Below, piece by piece: positions 20,865 through 28,913 of a stretch of DNA of 64,000 nt; within the stretch, counting starts at the first letter, position 1, and every line of letters begins with the position of its first letter. Source of the DNA: Gilliamella sp. wkB108 (lineage in GTDB: Bacteria > Pseudomonadota > Gammaproteobacteria > Enterobacterales > Orbaceae). The position numbers and the translations under genes were made by a program. Where the stretch lies: assembly GCF_001690195.1 (NCBI RefSeq), contig NZ_LZGM01000085.1:1-64000 (forward strand), given 5' to 3'. The notes under the pieces were generated by a model, which was not told where the DNA came from, did not search any database, and saw only the letters and a program-made list of their open reading frames with translations.

Positions 20865-22514
20865 TTATTTAAAATAATCAAATGCATCCCCAGCGACTTT
20901 AACTTTAATATTTTGTGTTAAAGCCTGTGCAACAAAGGCTTTTACGACATGCTCTAAGTGCGCTTCATCAACATAAGCTATGGTAATGTGATTGCTTTGA
21001 TGACCTGCCATAAAGTCGTCTCGTGTAATGCCATCAAGTACGGCATTAAGTAATGGCCACTCGTAATTGGTTGCTTTGCGACGACGTTCAAATTCCTCTG
21101 TCGGTAATTCAACGGCATGGCCGGTACCTATATGCATAATCACATCTAATCCTTCATAGTGCGCTCTAGCCCAAACAAAACGTCCGGCTTTACCTTGACC
21201 TGCAATAGTTGAACCACCATAAGGGAAGAACATTGGAGGTTGTCGGTATCCGGTTGCTCCCGCAATACCACCTTTGATATGTTCAAACGGTACCGCACCT
21301 GAAATTTCAAAGTCCCAATAGAATGTTCCGTTATATTCACTTCCCCAGCGTACATCGTGGAGTGTGGTTTCAGCAGGTAGCCCGAGGGAAGTTAATAAAT
21401 ACCAAAGCATGGTTTGTGGAATAGCCGTTCCCATATCAACTTCATTGATGCATGGAATTGGTTGATTAGGCATAATCACCTCACCATTTTCGTCAGGAAT
21501 TGGGAAGCGTTCTGTAGAGCCAATAGCCCCTTCTGCAAAATCTGATGCAGCGCAACAATCTTTTAGACCTTGTTGATATTGAACACCTACAGCAGATAAA
21601 CCGTATCGCTTAAAGAATCGAGCCATGGCAATCATCATTGCACACTGTTCTTCAACTTGTTCGCGGGTAAGCTCTTGTTCGCTATTACTACCAAATTTGA
21701 ATTGCATGCCACGATCTTCATACCACTTCAAGCATTGTTCTCTTAAAGATTTTGGTACTTTTTTCATTTCAACTAATAAAGCGGATTGTGAAAGTGATTC
21801 AAGCGGCATGCCAATTTTGATTAATGATAATTGAGGAAAGACGCCATTAATCATTCCCATACAAAACGTATCAAATAATCCTAATATCGCTTTATTACGA
21901 AGAATATATTGACCTACCTTATGCCCCACTGCTCCTGCTTTGGTGGCCAGGACAGAATGTGTTGCAGGGATGTCATGGAGATATTGTGTATTATGTTCAA
22001 TAGCACCAAATCTTAACCAAGTATTAAGTGCTGTATCGAAAAACTCGTCATCAAAATTTTCTGACCATAATCTTGAATATGACTTACCTAAACTGGTTAA
22101 TGTTCCGGCTAAGCAGAGCATGCCCACTAATCCAGGCCATGTACCTTCAAAATTGGCCAATAATAAGATCGGTCCTTTGTGGTGAACTAAGCATGGTGCA
22201 ACATAATGCGAATATTGCCATGCAGTTAACAAAACAATTATTGGTGCATCAGGATCAATATTGGCAAAACAATCACAGCCTTCACGTTGTGTTCGTAAAA
22301 AGCCATGTCCTGATTCAGTATTAATTGGAAACGCTCTGGTTAATTTGTATCCTTTTGTTTTTAATACTTGTTCTAATTTCTGTTCAAATTTTAACTGTGT
22401 TGGCCAGCAGGTAGTATTTGCGGCTTCTCGCAAATCACCACTGGTTATCATTAAAATTTCATTTTTATCAGCTGTCATTGACGGCTTTTTATCGGATAAT
22501 GCACTTTCTAACAT
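20865..22514 (-). CDS. L-fucose/L-arabinose isomerase family protein
   Basis: This 549-residue protein matches the L-fucose isomerase superfamily in overall architecture: an N-terminal Rossmann-like domain (VLLTAWQYSHYVAPCLVHHKGPILLLANFEGTWPGLVGM, about residues 94-132), a central domain and a C-terminal beta-barrel. Candidate metal-ligand acidic residues are in INEVDMGTAIPQ and the late His in MHIGTGHAVELP. It is shorter than E. coli FucI (591) and diverged, so activity on fucose should not be assumed. An aldose-ketose isomerase feeding the downstream-acting FGGY kinase is the simplest reading. It starts 27 bp after the kinase stop. Confidence 0.75.
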   Translation of the reverse strand: MLESALSDKKPSMTADKNEILMITSGDLREAANTTCWPTQLKFEQKLEQVLKTKGYKLTRAFPINTESGHGFLRTQREGCDCFANIDPDAPIIVLLTAWQYSHYVAPCLVHHKGPILLLANFEGTWPGLVGMLCLAGTLTSLGKSYSRLWSENFDDEFFDTALNTWLRFGAIEHNTQYLHDIPATHSVLATKAGAVGHKVGQYILRNKAILGLFDTFCMGMINGVFPQLSLIKIGMPLESLSQSALLVEMKKVPKSLREQCLKWYEDRGMQFKFGSNSEQELTREQVEEQCAMMIAMARFFKRYGLSAVGVQYQQGLKDCCAASDFAEGAIGSTERFPIPDENGEVIMPNQPIPCINEVDMGTAIPQTMLWYLLTSLGLPAETTLHDVRWGSEYNGTFYWDFEISGAVPFEHIKGGIAGATGYRQPPMFFPYGGSTIAGQGKAGRFVWARAHYEGLDVIMHIGTGHAVELPTEEFERRRKATNYEWPLLNAVLDGITRDDFMAGHQSNHITIAYVDEAHLEHVVKAFVAQALTQNIKVKVAGDAFDYFK

Positions 22515-22541
22515 AAGTCCTCCCTGTTACTTCTCATCAAA

Positions 22542-24122
22542 TTAATCGTTCATTAACTGGTTATAACGCAATTGGTCTTGATACATTTGTAAATAGACGT
22601 TGTATTTTCGTTGGTGGAAATTCTGTGTGGAGAGATCTGGTTTGATCGTATTACCGAACTCAACCATCTCTTTTGCTGCACTAGAAATATCTTTAAAAGC
22701 TTTACATGCCACAGCCCCTAAAATTGCAGCACCAAGATTGACGGCGTCTTCTTCTTTAGCCAGAAAAATCTCTTTACCTGTGATATTGGCGTATTCTCTT
22801 AACCAAAGTGGATTTTTAGTAGCTCCTCCACACATAATTAATCTGTCAATTTGATAACCTGATTCGATCATGGCATTGACTATGTGAAGTGTTCCGTAAG
22901 CAATAGCTTGCATCGTGGCTAAGTAGTGTTTCGCTAAAGCGGTTATACCTGTTTCAAGCGTAACGCCTGAAACCATACCTTTTGCATCAGGATTTGCTCT
23001 TGGTGAACGGTTACCATGGTGATCAGCTAATATATGCAGATCATCGGTAAGGTATTTATTGTGCTGTTCTAATTGATTAACATAATGATTAAGAAGTTGA
23101 TAATAACTACAACCTTTTTGTTTGGCTTCTTGTTCTAATTTTGGCCATGCTTCGTGTTGTCTGATTGACCATTCTAATAAAGCACCAGCAGCACTTTGAC
23201 CACCTTCATTAAGCCAATAATTAGGTAACATTGCATTTAGATACGGCCCCCAGACACCCGATACCAAAATTGGATTTTTATTAACAATCATGTGGCAATT
23301 TGAAGTGCCACTGATAATGGCAAGGCTTGCTTCTGGATTTGAACCAACAAGTGCAATACCACCAGCATGGGCATCAATAATTCCTGTTGCGACAATAACG
23401 TTTGTGTGTAATCCAAGTTGCTTAGCAGCCTCTGGTGTTAATGCGCCAGCACTTTCACCTAATCCCAAAACAGTTTGTGGAATTTTATCTTTGAGATCAT
23501 TAAGACCAATTTTATTGAGGAATTTTTCACTAAAACTCTTTTTATGGGCTAAGTAATTCCATTTACACGTTAGTGTACAAACACTTGCAAGATCGGATTT
23601 TGTGGCTTGCCAAACTAAATAATCAGCTAAATCGAAAAAACGCGCTATTTTTTTGTATCTTTCAGGATAATGATGTTTAATCCATAATATTTTTGGCAGT
23701 TCCATTTCAATGCTGACTTCACCACCTACATATTGCAATACAGGATCATTGGTTAAATTTATTGTTCTTGCCTCTCCTTTAGCTCGATGATCCATCCACA
23801 TAATAATATTTTCATTGTTATCGTTATTTTCAGAGATAGATACCGGATCGCCTTGATCATCAAGGGCTACTAAAGAACAAGTAGCGTCAAAACCAATGGA
23901 ACGAACTTGAGCTACATCAACATTTGCAATAGCTATTGATTCTTTTACTGCAAGGCAAATTTGTTGCCAAATTTGTTTAGAAGATTGTGCAATCCAATCA
24001 GAATTGGAATGAAATTGGTCAATAGGTTTAACACTAAATCCTAATCGATGACCTTGCCTATCAAATAATGCGGATCTTACACTTGCAGAACCTACATCAA
24101 CACCTATAAAAACATCTTTCAT
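22542..24122 (-). CDS. FGGY family pentulose kinase
   Basis: This is a carbohydrate kinase of 526 residues, first gene of the operon. The N-terminal ASKHA phosphate motif is FIGVDVGSASVRSALFD, and the substrate-binding segment WMDHRAKGEARTIN contains the catalytic-region Asp. A C-terminal GG(A)TKNP motif (IMCGGATKNPLW) and AVNLGAAILGA complete the FGGY signature. The length and the DATCSLVALD and MWMDHRA patterns suit the pentulose (ribulose-type) kinase branch rather than glycerol or xylulose kinases. The start is ATG 24122; an adjacent ATG at 24125 is only 2 bases from GAGG, leaving 5 bases for 24122. The product would be a ketose phosphate. Confidence 0.87.
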   Translation of the reverse strand: MKDVFIGVDVGSASVRSALFDRQGHRLGFSVKPIDQFHSNSDWIAQSSKQIWQQICLAVKESIAIANVDVAQVRSIGFDATCSLVALDDQGDPVSISENNDNNENIIMWMDHRAKGEARTINLTNDPVLQYVGGEVSIEMELPKILWIKHHYPERYKKIARFFDLADYLVWQATKSDLASVCTLTCKWNYLAHKKSFSEKFLNKIGLNDLKDKIPQTVLGLGESAGALTPEAAKQLGLHTNVIVATGIIDAHAGGIALVGSNPEASLAIISGTSNCHMIVNKNPILVSGVWGPYLNAMLPNYWLNEGGQSAAGALLEWSIRQHEAWPKLEQEAKQKGCSYYQLLNHYVNQLEQHNKYLTDDLHILADHHGNRSPRANPDAKGMVSGVTLETGITALAKHYLATMQAIAYGTLHIVNAMIESGYQIDRLIMCGGATKNPLWLREYANITGKEIFLAKEEDAVNLGAAILGAVACKAFKDISSAAKEMVEFGNTIKPDLSTQNFHQRKYNVYLQMYQDQLRYNQLMND

Positions 24123-24138
24123 CATCGCCTCAACTTTT

Positions 24139-24156
24139 TGCTAACTCGTGTTAGCA
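24139..24156. promoter_or_regulatory. Palindromic LacI-family operator candidate
   Basis: TGCTAACTCGTGTTAGCA is an 18-bp palindrome with a central CG and only one mismatch between half-sites, the usual architecture of LacI-family operators. It lies 17 bp upstream of the kinase start, over the expected transcription start or leader. The LacI-type regulator at 14944-15963 is the obvious candidate to bind it. Confidence 0.65.
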
Positions 24157-24200
24157 TAATAAATAAAAAAATCGAGTAAACAATTAATAAATGTTCATAA

Positions 24201-24216
24201 TGTGATTTAATTCAAA
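24201..24216. promoter_or_regulatory. Possible CRP site upstream of the catabolic operon
   Basis: TGTGATTTAATTCAAA matches the TGTGA-N6-TCACA consensus at 9 of 10 positions. It lies about 80-95 bp upstream of the kinase start, a plausible activating distance for a sugar operon. Confidence 0.45.
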
Positions 24217-24540
24217 TTTTTTTTAAAAATTGCAATAAAAAACACGCGGATATTTGTTCAAAATAAAAGCAGTTAAATTCACAAAAAATAGTCTTTTTTG
24301 AAATCACATATATTTATTTTCATTTAAAAATCAATGAATTATTCTTTTGCACAAATCTAAAAATTTATATAAAAACAATGATAGGCTGTTATTAATAATG
24401 ATAAATACCGATTTTATGTTTTAGTTACTTGATAAAAAATATAAAGGAAATAAGGCAGATATCATGGTTAAAAATGATAACTAACTGATAGATAAATGAG
24501 TGGATAAGAAGTTTTGTTGTTAATTTATTGAAATACTCTC

Positions 24541-24765
24541 CTAATCACTCTTGAATTCAGCCCAAAAAGAATGGCATTTGATAGCATCAGTGATGAAGAG
24601 ATTAAAGCGGTTGAAAGTCGACTTAATCATCGTCCAAGAAAAAGGCTCAAGTATAAAACACCTTATCAAGCCTTTTACTAACTCGATTCGCACTTAGATG
24701 TTGAATTCAAGCACTATTTTTATACTTAAACGTATAGTTAACCTGAAACATCTTTACAATAAATT
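24541..24765 (+). mobile_element. Degraded IS30-like element with one terminal repeat
   Basis: The transposase fragment is followed by cacttagatgttgaattcaa and then the tail AAACGTATAGTTAACCTGAA with ACATCTTTACAAT, ending near 24765. The tail is shared with the repeat clusters at 4130-4780 and, inverted, 43816-44258. It probably marks the right end of the ancestral element; the left end is not recognisable. Confidence 0.7.
24562..24681 (+). pseudogene. IS30-family transposase, C-terminal remnant
   Basis: Translating from 24562 gives PKRMAFDSIS, then DEEIKAVESRLNHRPRKRLK and YKTPYQAFY, ending in TAA at 24679-24681. NHRPRKRL-YKTP is the conserved C-terminal segment of IS30-family transposases. 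All upstream catalytic residues (DDE) are missing: the homologous part begins abruptly at PKRM, next to a TTGAATTCAG box. It is a non-functional fragment of about 39 codons. Confidence 0.85.
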
Positions 24766-24900
24766 CTAAATGTTATTGAAATTAATAGGACTATTGCCGA
24801 AACCTTTTAGCATGTTAGAATAAGTAACCATATCGATGTTGTAACAATGTAGTAATATTATAATTATTAACATCATCTTCGTTATAAGTAGGATTATTTC

Positions 24901-26331
24901 ATGAAAATCAAAACCCGTTTTGCGCCTAGTCCAACAGGCTATTTACATGTTGGCGGTGCGCGTACAGCACTTTATTCTTGGCTTTATACTCGCCATGCAA
25001 AAGGCGCATTTGTGTTGCGTATTGAAGATACCGATCTTGAGCGTTCAACGCCAGAAGCGATTGAAGCAATTATGGATGGTATGAATTGGTTGAAATTGTC
25101 ATGGGATGAGGGGCCATATTTTCAAACTAAGCGTTTTGATCGTTATAACCAAGTCATTGATGAAATGTTGGAAAAAGGGACAGCTTATCGCTGCTACTGT
25201 TCTAAAGATCGTTTGGAAAAATTGCGCGAAGAACAAATGGCAAAAGGTGAGAAGGCTCGTTATGACGGTCATTGTCGTTGTGAGGCGGTACAAAAACAGC
25301 ATTCTCATGATGAACCTCACGTAGTACGTTTTGCTAATCCAGTTGATGGTGTGGTCATTTTTAATGATTTAATTCGCGGTCCAATTGAGATTGCCAATAA
25401 AGAACTTGATGATCTTATTATTCGTCGTACCGACGGGTCTCCAACTTATAATTTTTGTGTCGTGGTAGATGATTGGGATATGGAAATTACTCACGTTATC
25501 CGTGGGGAAGATCATATTAATAATACACCTCGCCAGATTAATATTTTAAAAGCACTCAATGCTCCTCTCCCTGAATATGGTCATGTATCAATGATCTTAG
25601 GTGATGACGGACAAAAATTGTCCAAGCGTCATGGCGCAGTAAGTGTGATGCAATATCGTGATGATGGCTATTTACCTGAAGCATTACTTAATTATTTAGT
25701 TCGACTCGGTTGGTCTCATGGTGATCAGGAGATATTTTCTGTTGCGGAAATGGTTAGCTATTTTTCATTAGATGCAGTGAGCAAATCAGCAAGTGCGTTT
25801 AATACTGAAAAGTTACTGTGGTTAAATCATCATTATATTAACCATTTAGATGCTGATTATGTTGCCCAACATTTGGTTTGGCATATGAACCAGCAAGGTT
25901 ATGATCTACGACAAGGACCAGATCTTATTACAATTATTAAGTTATTTGGTGAGCGCTGTAAAACACTTAAAGAAATGGCTGAATCTTGTGCCTATTGTTA
26001 TCAAGATTTTGCTGATTTTGATGCCGATGCAGCTAAAAAACATTTACGTCCAGTTGCCAAAGTACCGTTAGAAACGATTAAAGCGAAAATAGAAGCGATT
26101 GCCGATTTTGATTGGCAAATTGATAAGATTCATCATGCTATTGAAGAAACAGCAACTGAACTCGATGTTGGTATGGGGAAAGTAGGTATGCCATTGCGAG
26201 TTGCGGTAACGGGATTAGGTCAATCACCGTCAGTGGATGCGACAGTTTTTGCTGTTGGCAAACATCGTTCGCTTGCCAGAATTGATAAAGCACTAGCTTA
26301 TATAAAACAGCGAGAACAAGCTCAAGAATAA
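24901..26331 (+). CDS. gltX: Glutamyl-tRNA synthetase
   Basis: This class I synthetase charges tRNA-Glu. It has 476 residues (E. coli 471). The HIGH-type motif is [19 protein letters not shown] (residues 7-25) and the KMSKS-type motif is [13 protein letters not shown] (about 237-249). The Cys-rich zinc-binding region (CYCSKDRL...CRCEAV, about 98-142) is present, as in E. coli GltX. The start ATG follows TAGGATTATTTC. A hairpin lies 9 bp after its stop. Confidence 0.97.
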   Translation: MKIKTRFAPSPTGYLHVGGARTALYSWLYTRHAKGAFVLRIEDTDLERSTPEAIEAIMDGMNWLKLSWDEGPYFQTKRFDRYNQVIDEMLEKGTAYRCYCSKDRLEKLREEQMAKGEKARYDGHCRCEAVQKQHSHDEPHVVRFANPVDGVVIFNDLIRGPIEIANKELDDLIIRRTDGSPTYNFCVVVDDWDMEITHVIRGEDHINNTPRQINILKALNAPLPEYGHVSMILGDDGQKLSKRHGAVSVMQYRDDGYLPEALLNYLVRLGWSHGDQEIFSVAEMVSYFSLDAVSKSASAFNTEKLLWLNHHYINHLDADYVAQHLVWHMNQQGYDLRQGPDLITIIKLFGERCKTLKEMAESCAYCYQDFADFDADAAKKHLRPVAKVPLETIKAKIEAIADFDWQIDKIHHAIEETATELDVGMGKVGMPLRVAVTGLGQSPSVDATVFAVGKHRSLARIDKALAYIKQREQAQE

Positions 26332-26340
26332 TATCATTCT

Positions 26341-26365
26341 TTATTGTCGGTAACCCCGACAATAA
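26341..26365. other. Hairpin after gltX
   Basis: A perfect 10-bp stem, TTATTGTCGG and CCGACAATAA, encloses a 5-base loop. No T-run follows, so it is an intercistronic hairpin or a weak terminator ahead of ydbH. Confidence 0.5.
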
Positions 26366-26388
26366 ACTTGGCTAAGTTGAGAGTTTAT

Positions 26389-27972
26389 ATGGCTCACTTA
26401 AAAAAACGCTATTGGATCCCTTTGGGGTTTTTACTTCTTATCATTTTGATAAGTCTATATGGTTGGCAGTATTGGCTCTCATTTAAGCAAAAATATGGTA
26501 TCAATGTTGACTGGCATGGTGCTAAAATCAGTTTAAATGGCATTTTATTTGATGAATTCACCGTTACCAAACAGTCACAATTATCGGTCACGAGTAAAAA
26601 TCTGGTGATCTCATGGTCGCAGTTATCAGCAACAGATGTTGATATTTACTGGCAAGCAAACCAAGTTATCACGCAAATAACACCGGCAGAAAAAGTAGTT
26701 GATGATACTGCACAAAACTTTAATCCTTCTTTGATAGCGACTTTTTTTTATTGGTTACCAACAGTAATTCATATTGATTCATTACGATTTTATCAGCAAG
26801 ATAATGAGTTATTTAACCTTAATGTTGATGTAACAAAACAGCAAGAAGGGATACAGTTAGCAATAGCAACAAAAGATCAACGTACCATTAAGCTTTCAGC
26901 CATATTGCGTTACAACTCAATTGATTCACGCATTGATATACAAAACGGTCTTTTAACCACAATGCTAAATCAAGCCGAGGTCGTAAATAGTACCTTAATT
27001 TTACCTTTCTCTGGGTGGTTAACCCAAGATCGGTTATCATTGAGTAGTTTGAATGATGCTACGTTTAATTTAGAAAAAATAAATATCTCTCAAGATTTAA
27101 TGTTAACTAATACGTCAGGAAAAGCAAAATTCCAATTTGAATCTAAAATACCCATAGAGAGTGATCAGATTTCAGCTAATGTACAATTAATGCTTAATAA
27201 GCTCAATGGTATCTATCAAAATAGTGAAATAAAATCGGCCACAGGAACAAGTAATATTGTGATTAACAATAATCAAATTACTGTGTCAACGCCGGAATTA
27301 AATATTCAAGAAATCAATGTGGGTATTGCTTTTGAAAAGCTAAAATTAGCGGGCAGTTATACTGCTTCATTCAAATCGCTAAATGGAGGTATCATAACTT
27401 GGTCGCAGGCTAGAGCCAATATTTTTTCAGGATCAATTTGGCTGGAAAAAAATAGATTGAATTTAGCTAAATTACCCCAACAATTTAATGTAAGATTAAA
27501 ACAGATACAATTAAAAGATATTTTTGCTAAATATCCTGTTGAAGGGCTTGCTGGTGAAGGCGAAATTGAAGGCGTTATCCCTATCACTTTATTACAAGCC
27601 AAAAATAACAATAAAATTGTGATGAAAACGGTGATTAAAAAAGGCCAATTAGCCACGATTAATGCAGGTTATTTGCAGTTTGAAAATTCAGCACTTAAAG
27701 GTTATGTACAAAATAACCCTAATATGAAAATACTCACTGATATTCTTAAAAATTTTCATTATACTAAATTAACAGGTAATGTTGATTATGCTGATGACAT
27801 TGCTAAATTGAGTCTCAATATTCAGGGACGTAATGAAGATGTTGAAAATGGCAAAGCAGTTAATTTAAATATTACCCTTGAAGAAAATGTTGCCAAATTA
27901 ATGATGAGCATACTATTGTCAGACCAAATTAGTGAACCGATTCGTAAACGAATTGAGGCGCGTTTAAAGTAA
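26389..27972 (+). CDS. ydbH: YdbH-like intermembrane lipid-transport (AsmA/TamB-like) protein, short form
   Basis: YdbH is one of three redundant AsmA-like proteins (TamB, YhdP, YdbH) that E. coli uses to move phospholipids to the outer membrane. Here an N-terminal signal-anchor (residues 9-27, FLLLIILISLYGW region) is followed by a long beta-rich periplasmic part and a C-terminal GEGEIEGVIPI / INAGYLQFENSALKGYV / YADDIAKLSLNIQGRN segment typical of the family. The ynbE-ydbL genes directly downstream strongly support the call. At 527 residues it is much shorter than E. coli YdbH (879), so the hydrophobic groove should be shorter. ATG 26389 is preferred over TTG 26344 because it precedes the signal-anchor and has GAGAG five bases upstream. 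Confidence 0.8.
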   Translation: MAHLKKRYWIPLGFLLLIILISLYGWQYWLSFKQKYGINVDWHGAKISLNGILFDEFTVTKQSQLSVTSKNLVISWSQLSATDVDIYWQANQVITQITPAEKVVDDTAQNFNPSLIATFFYWLPTVIHIDSLRFYQQDNELFNLNVDVTKQQEGIQLAIATKDQRTIKLSAILRYNSIDSRIDIQNGLLTTMLNQAEVVNSTLILPFSGWLTQDRLSLSSLNDATFNLEKINISQDLMLTNTSGKAKFQFESKIPIESDQISANVQLMLNKLNGIYQNSEIKSATGTSNIVINNNQITVSTPELNIQEINVGIAFEKLKLAGSYTASFKSLNGGIITWSQARANIFSGSIWLEKNRLNLAKLPQQFNVRLKQIQLKDIFAKYPVEGLAGEGEIEGVIPITLLQAKNNNKIVMKTVIKKGQLATINAGYLQFENSALKGYVQNNPNMKILTDILKNFHYTKLTGNVDYADDIAKLSLNIQGRNEDVENGKAVNLNITLEENVAKLMMSILLSDQISEPIRKRIEARLK

Positions 27973-27998
27973 TTATTTTATGACTAAGAGGTTACCTT

Positions 27999-28184
27999 AT
28001 GGTACGAAATGTTTTTGCAATAATGGTATTGAGTTGCACATTAATGGGATGCTCGCCTACCGTTAAAGTTCAGGCGCCAAGTGAACCTATTAATATTAAT
28101 TTAAATGTTAAAATAGATCATGAAATTAATATCAAAGTCGATAAGGCACTAGATAATATCATTAATAAATCAGGTCTATATTAA
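27999..28184 (+). CDS. ynbE: YnbE-like lipoprotein
   Basis: This is a 61-residue predicted outer-membrane lipoprotein. The signal peptide ends in the lipobox LMGC (cleavage before Cys18), followed by a short Asn/Lys-rich mature part (INLNVKIDHEINIKVDK). E. coli YnbE is also 61 residues and forms a bridge with YdbH. It lies 26 bp after ydbH, with AGAGG upstream of the ATG. Confidence 0.85.
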   Translation: MVRNVFAIMVLSCTLMGCSPTVKVQAPSEPININLNVKIDHEINIKVDKALDNIINKSGLY

Positions 28185-28351
28185 ATTCAGGTTTAATTAA
28201 ATATAGTAGAGTGAAGTTTTATGATTTGCCTTTGGCAAAGGGGTGTGGATTAATTAAGGTAAAATGATCTGTTGTTATCTAAAATCTAACATAATTTTAC
28301 TTTTTACACTTTTAAATTTATTGAATAATAAAGTTTTTTAGGGAGTCGATT

Positions 28352-28696
28352 ATGGCTATTTATAAAAAAGTAACTGTCGCTTTATTCTCTATAGTTTTAT
28401 CCTTTTCTAGTGTTGCATTAACGTTAGATCAAGCTATGGATTCATTAAGTCAAGCTAAAGCGAAAGGATTAGTAGGTGAGCAAGCCGATGGTTATTTAGG
28501 CATAGTTAAAAGTGAAGGTAATGCAGGAGAAATTGCTCAATTAATTAATCAAGCTCGTAAACAGCAGTATCAAAAAGTATCGTCAGAAACTAATGTTCCT
28601 CTTAGTGAGGTTGAAAAAAGAGCGGGTAGTAAAGCACAAGAAAAAACACCGGCGGGTCAATATATAAAGCAACAAGGTCAATGGCAAAAAAAATAA
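28352..28696 (+). CDS. ydbL: YdbL-like periplasmic protein (DUF1318)
   Basis: This is a 114-residue secreted protein with an N-terminal signal peptide (about residues 1-23, cleaved near SSVALT). The mature part matches the DUF1318 core: LDQAMDSLSQAKAKGLVGEQADGYLGIV...LINQARKQQYQKVS...PLSEVEKRAGSKA...GQYIKQQGQWQKK. In E. coli, YdbL controls YdbH-YnbE bridge formation. A 167-bp gap from ynbE is wider than in E. coli and could hold a separate promoter. Confidence 0.88.
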   Translation: MAIYKKVTVALFSIVLSFSSVALTLDQAMDSLSQAKAKGLVGEQADGYLGIVKSEGNAGEIAQLINQARKQQYQKVSSETNVPLSEVEKRAGSKAQEKTPAGQYIKQQGQWQKK

Positions 28697-28913
28697 TTAT
28701 GGTATATCTTGCAACAATAGGAAAAGTATAATGATATTGTACTTTAATTGTATTTAAATAATGTGTATGCTGTTTTACCTGACTATTTGCTTATTGCAAT
28801 TTTTGAAACAAACTGTGAAGCTAATTAAAATAAAAAAAGATATGATAATTTCATATAATTAGTTTTTTACTTGTAAATAGTATCGCTTAGGCGATTTTAA
28901 ATGGAGAAAATCA

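Larger units (their letters stand above)
24126..24900. other. Divergent intergenic region, AT-rich, with IS remnant
   Basis: The left part (24126-24500) is very AT-rich and carries the operon operator and a possible CRP site. The right part (24541-24765) carries an IS30-type transposase remnant and end repeat. The gltX promoter lies in the last 135 bp. Confidence 0.7.

Noticed and set aside
21940-22545. Overlapping plus-strand frames inside the isomerase gene
   Set aside because: Three mutually overlapping frames antisense to a conserved gene; composition shows them as shadows.
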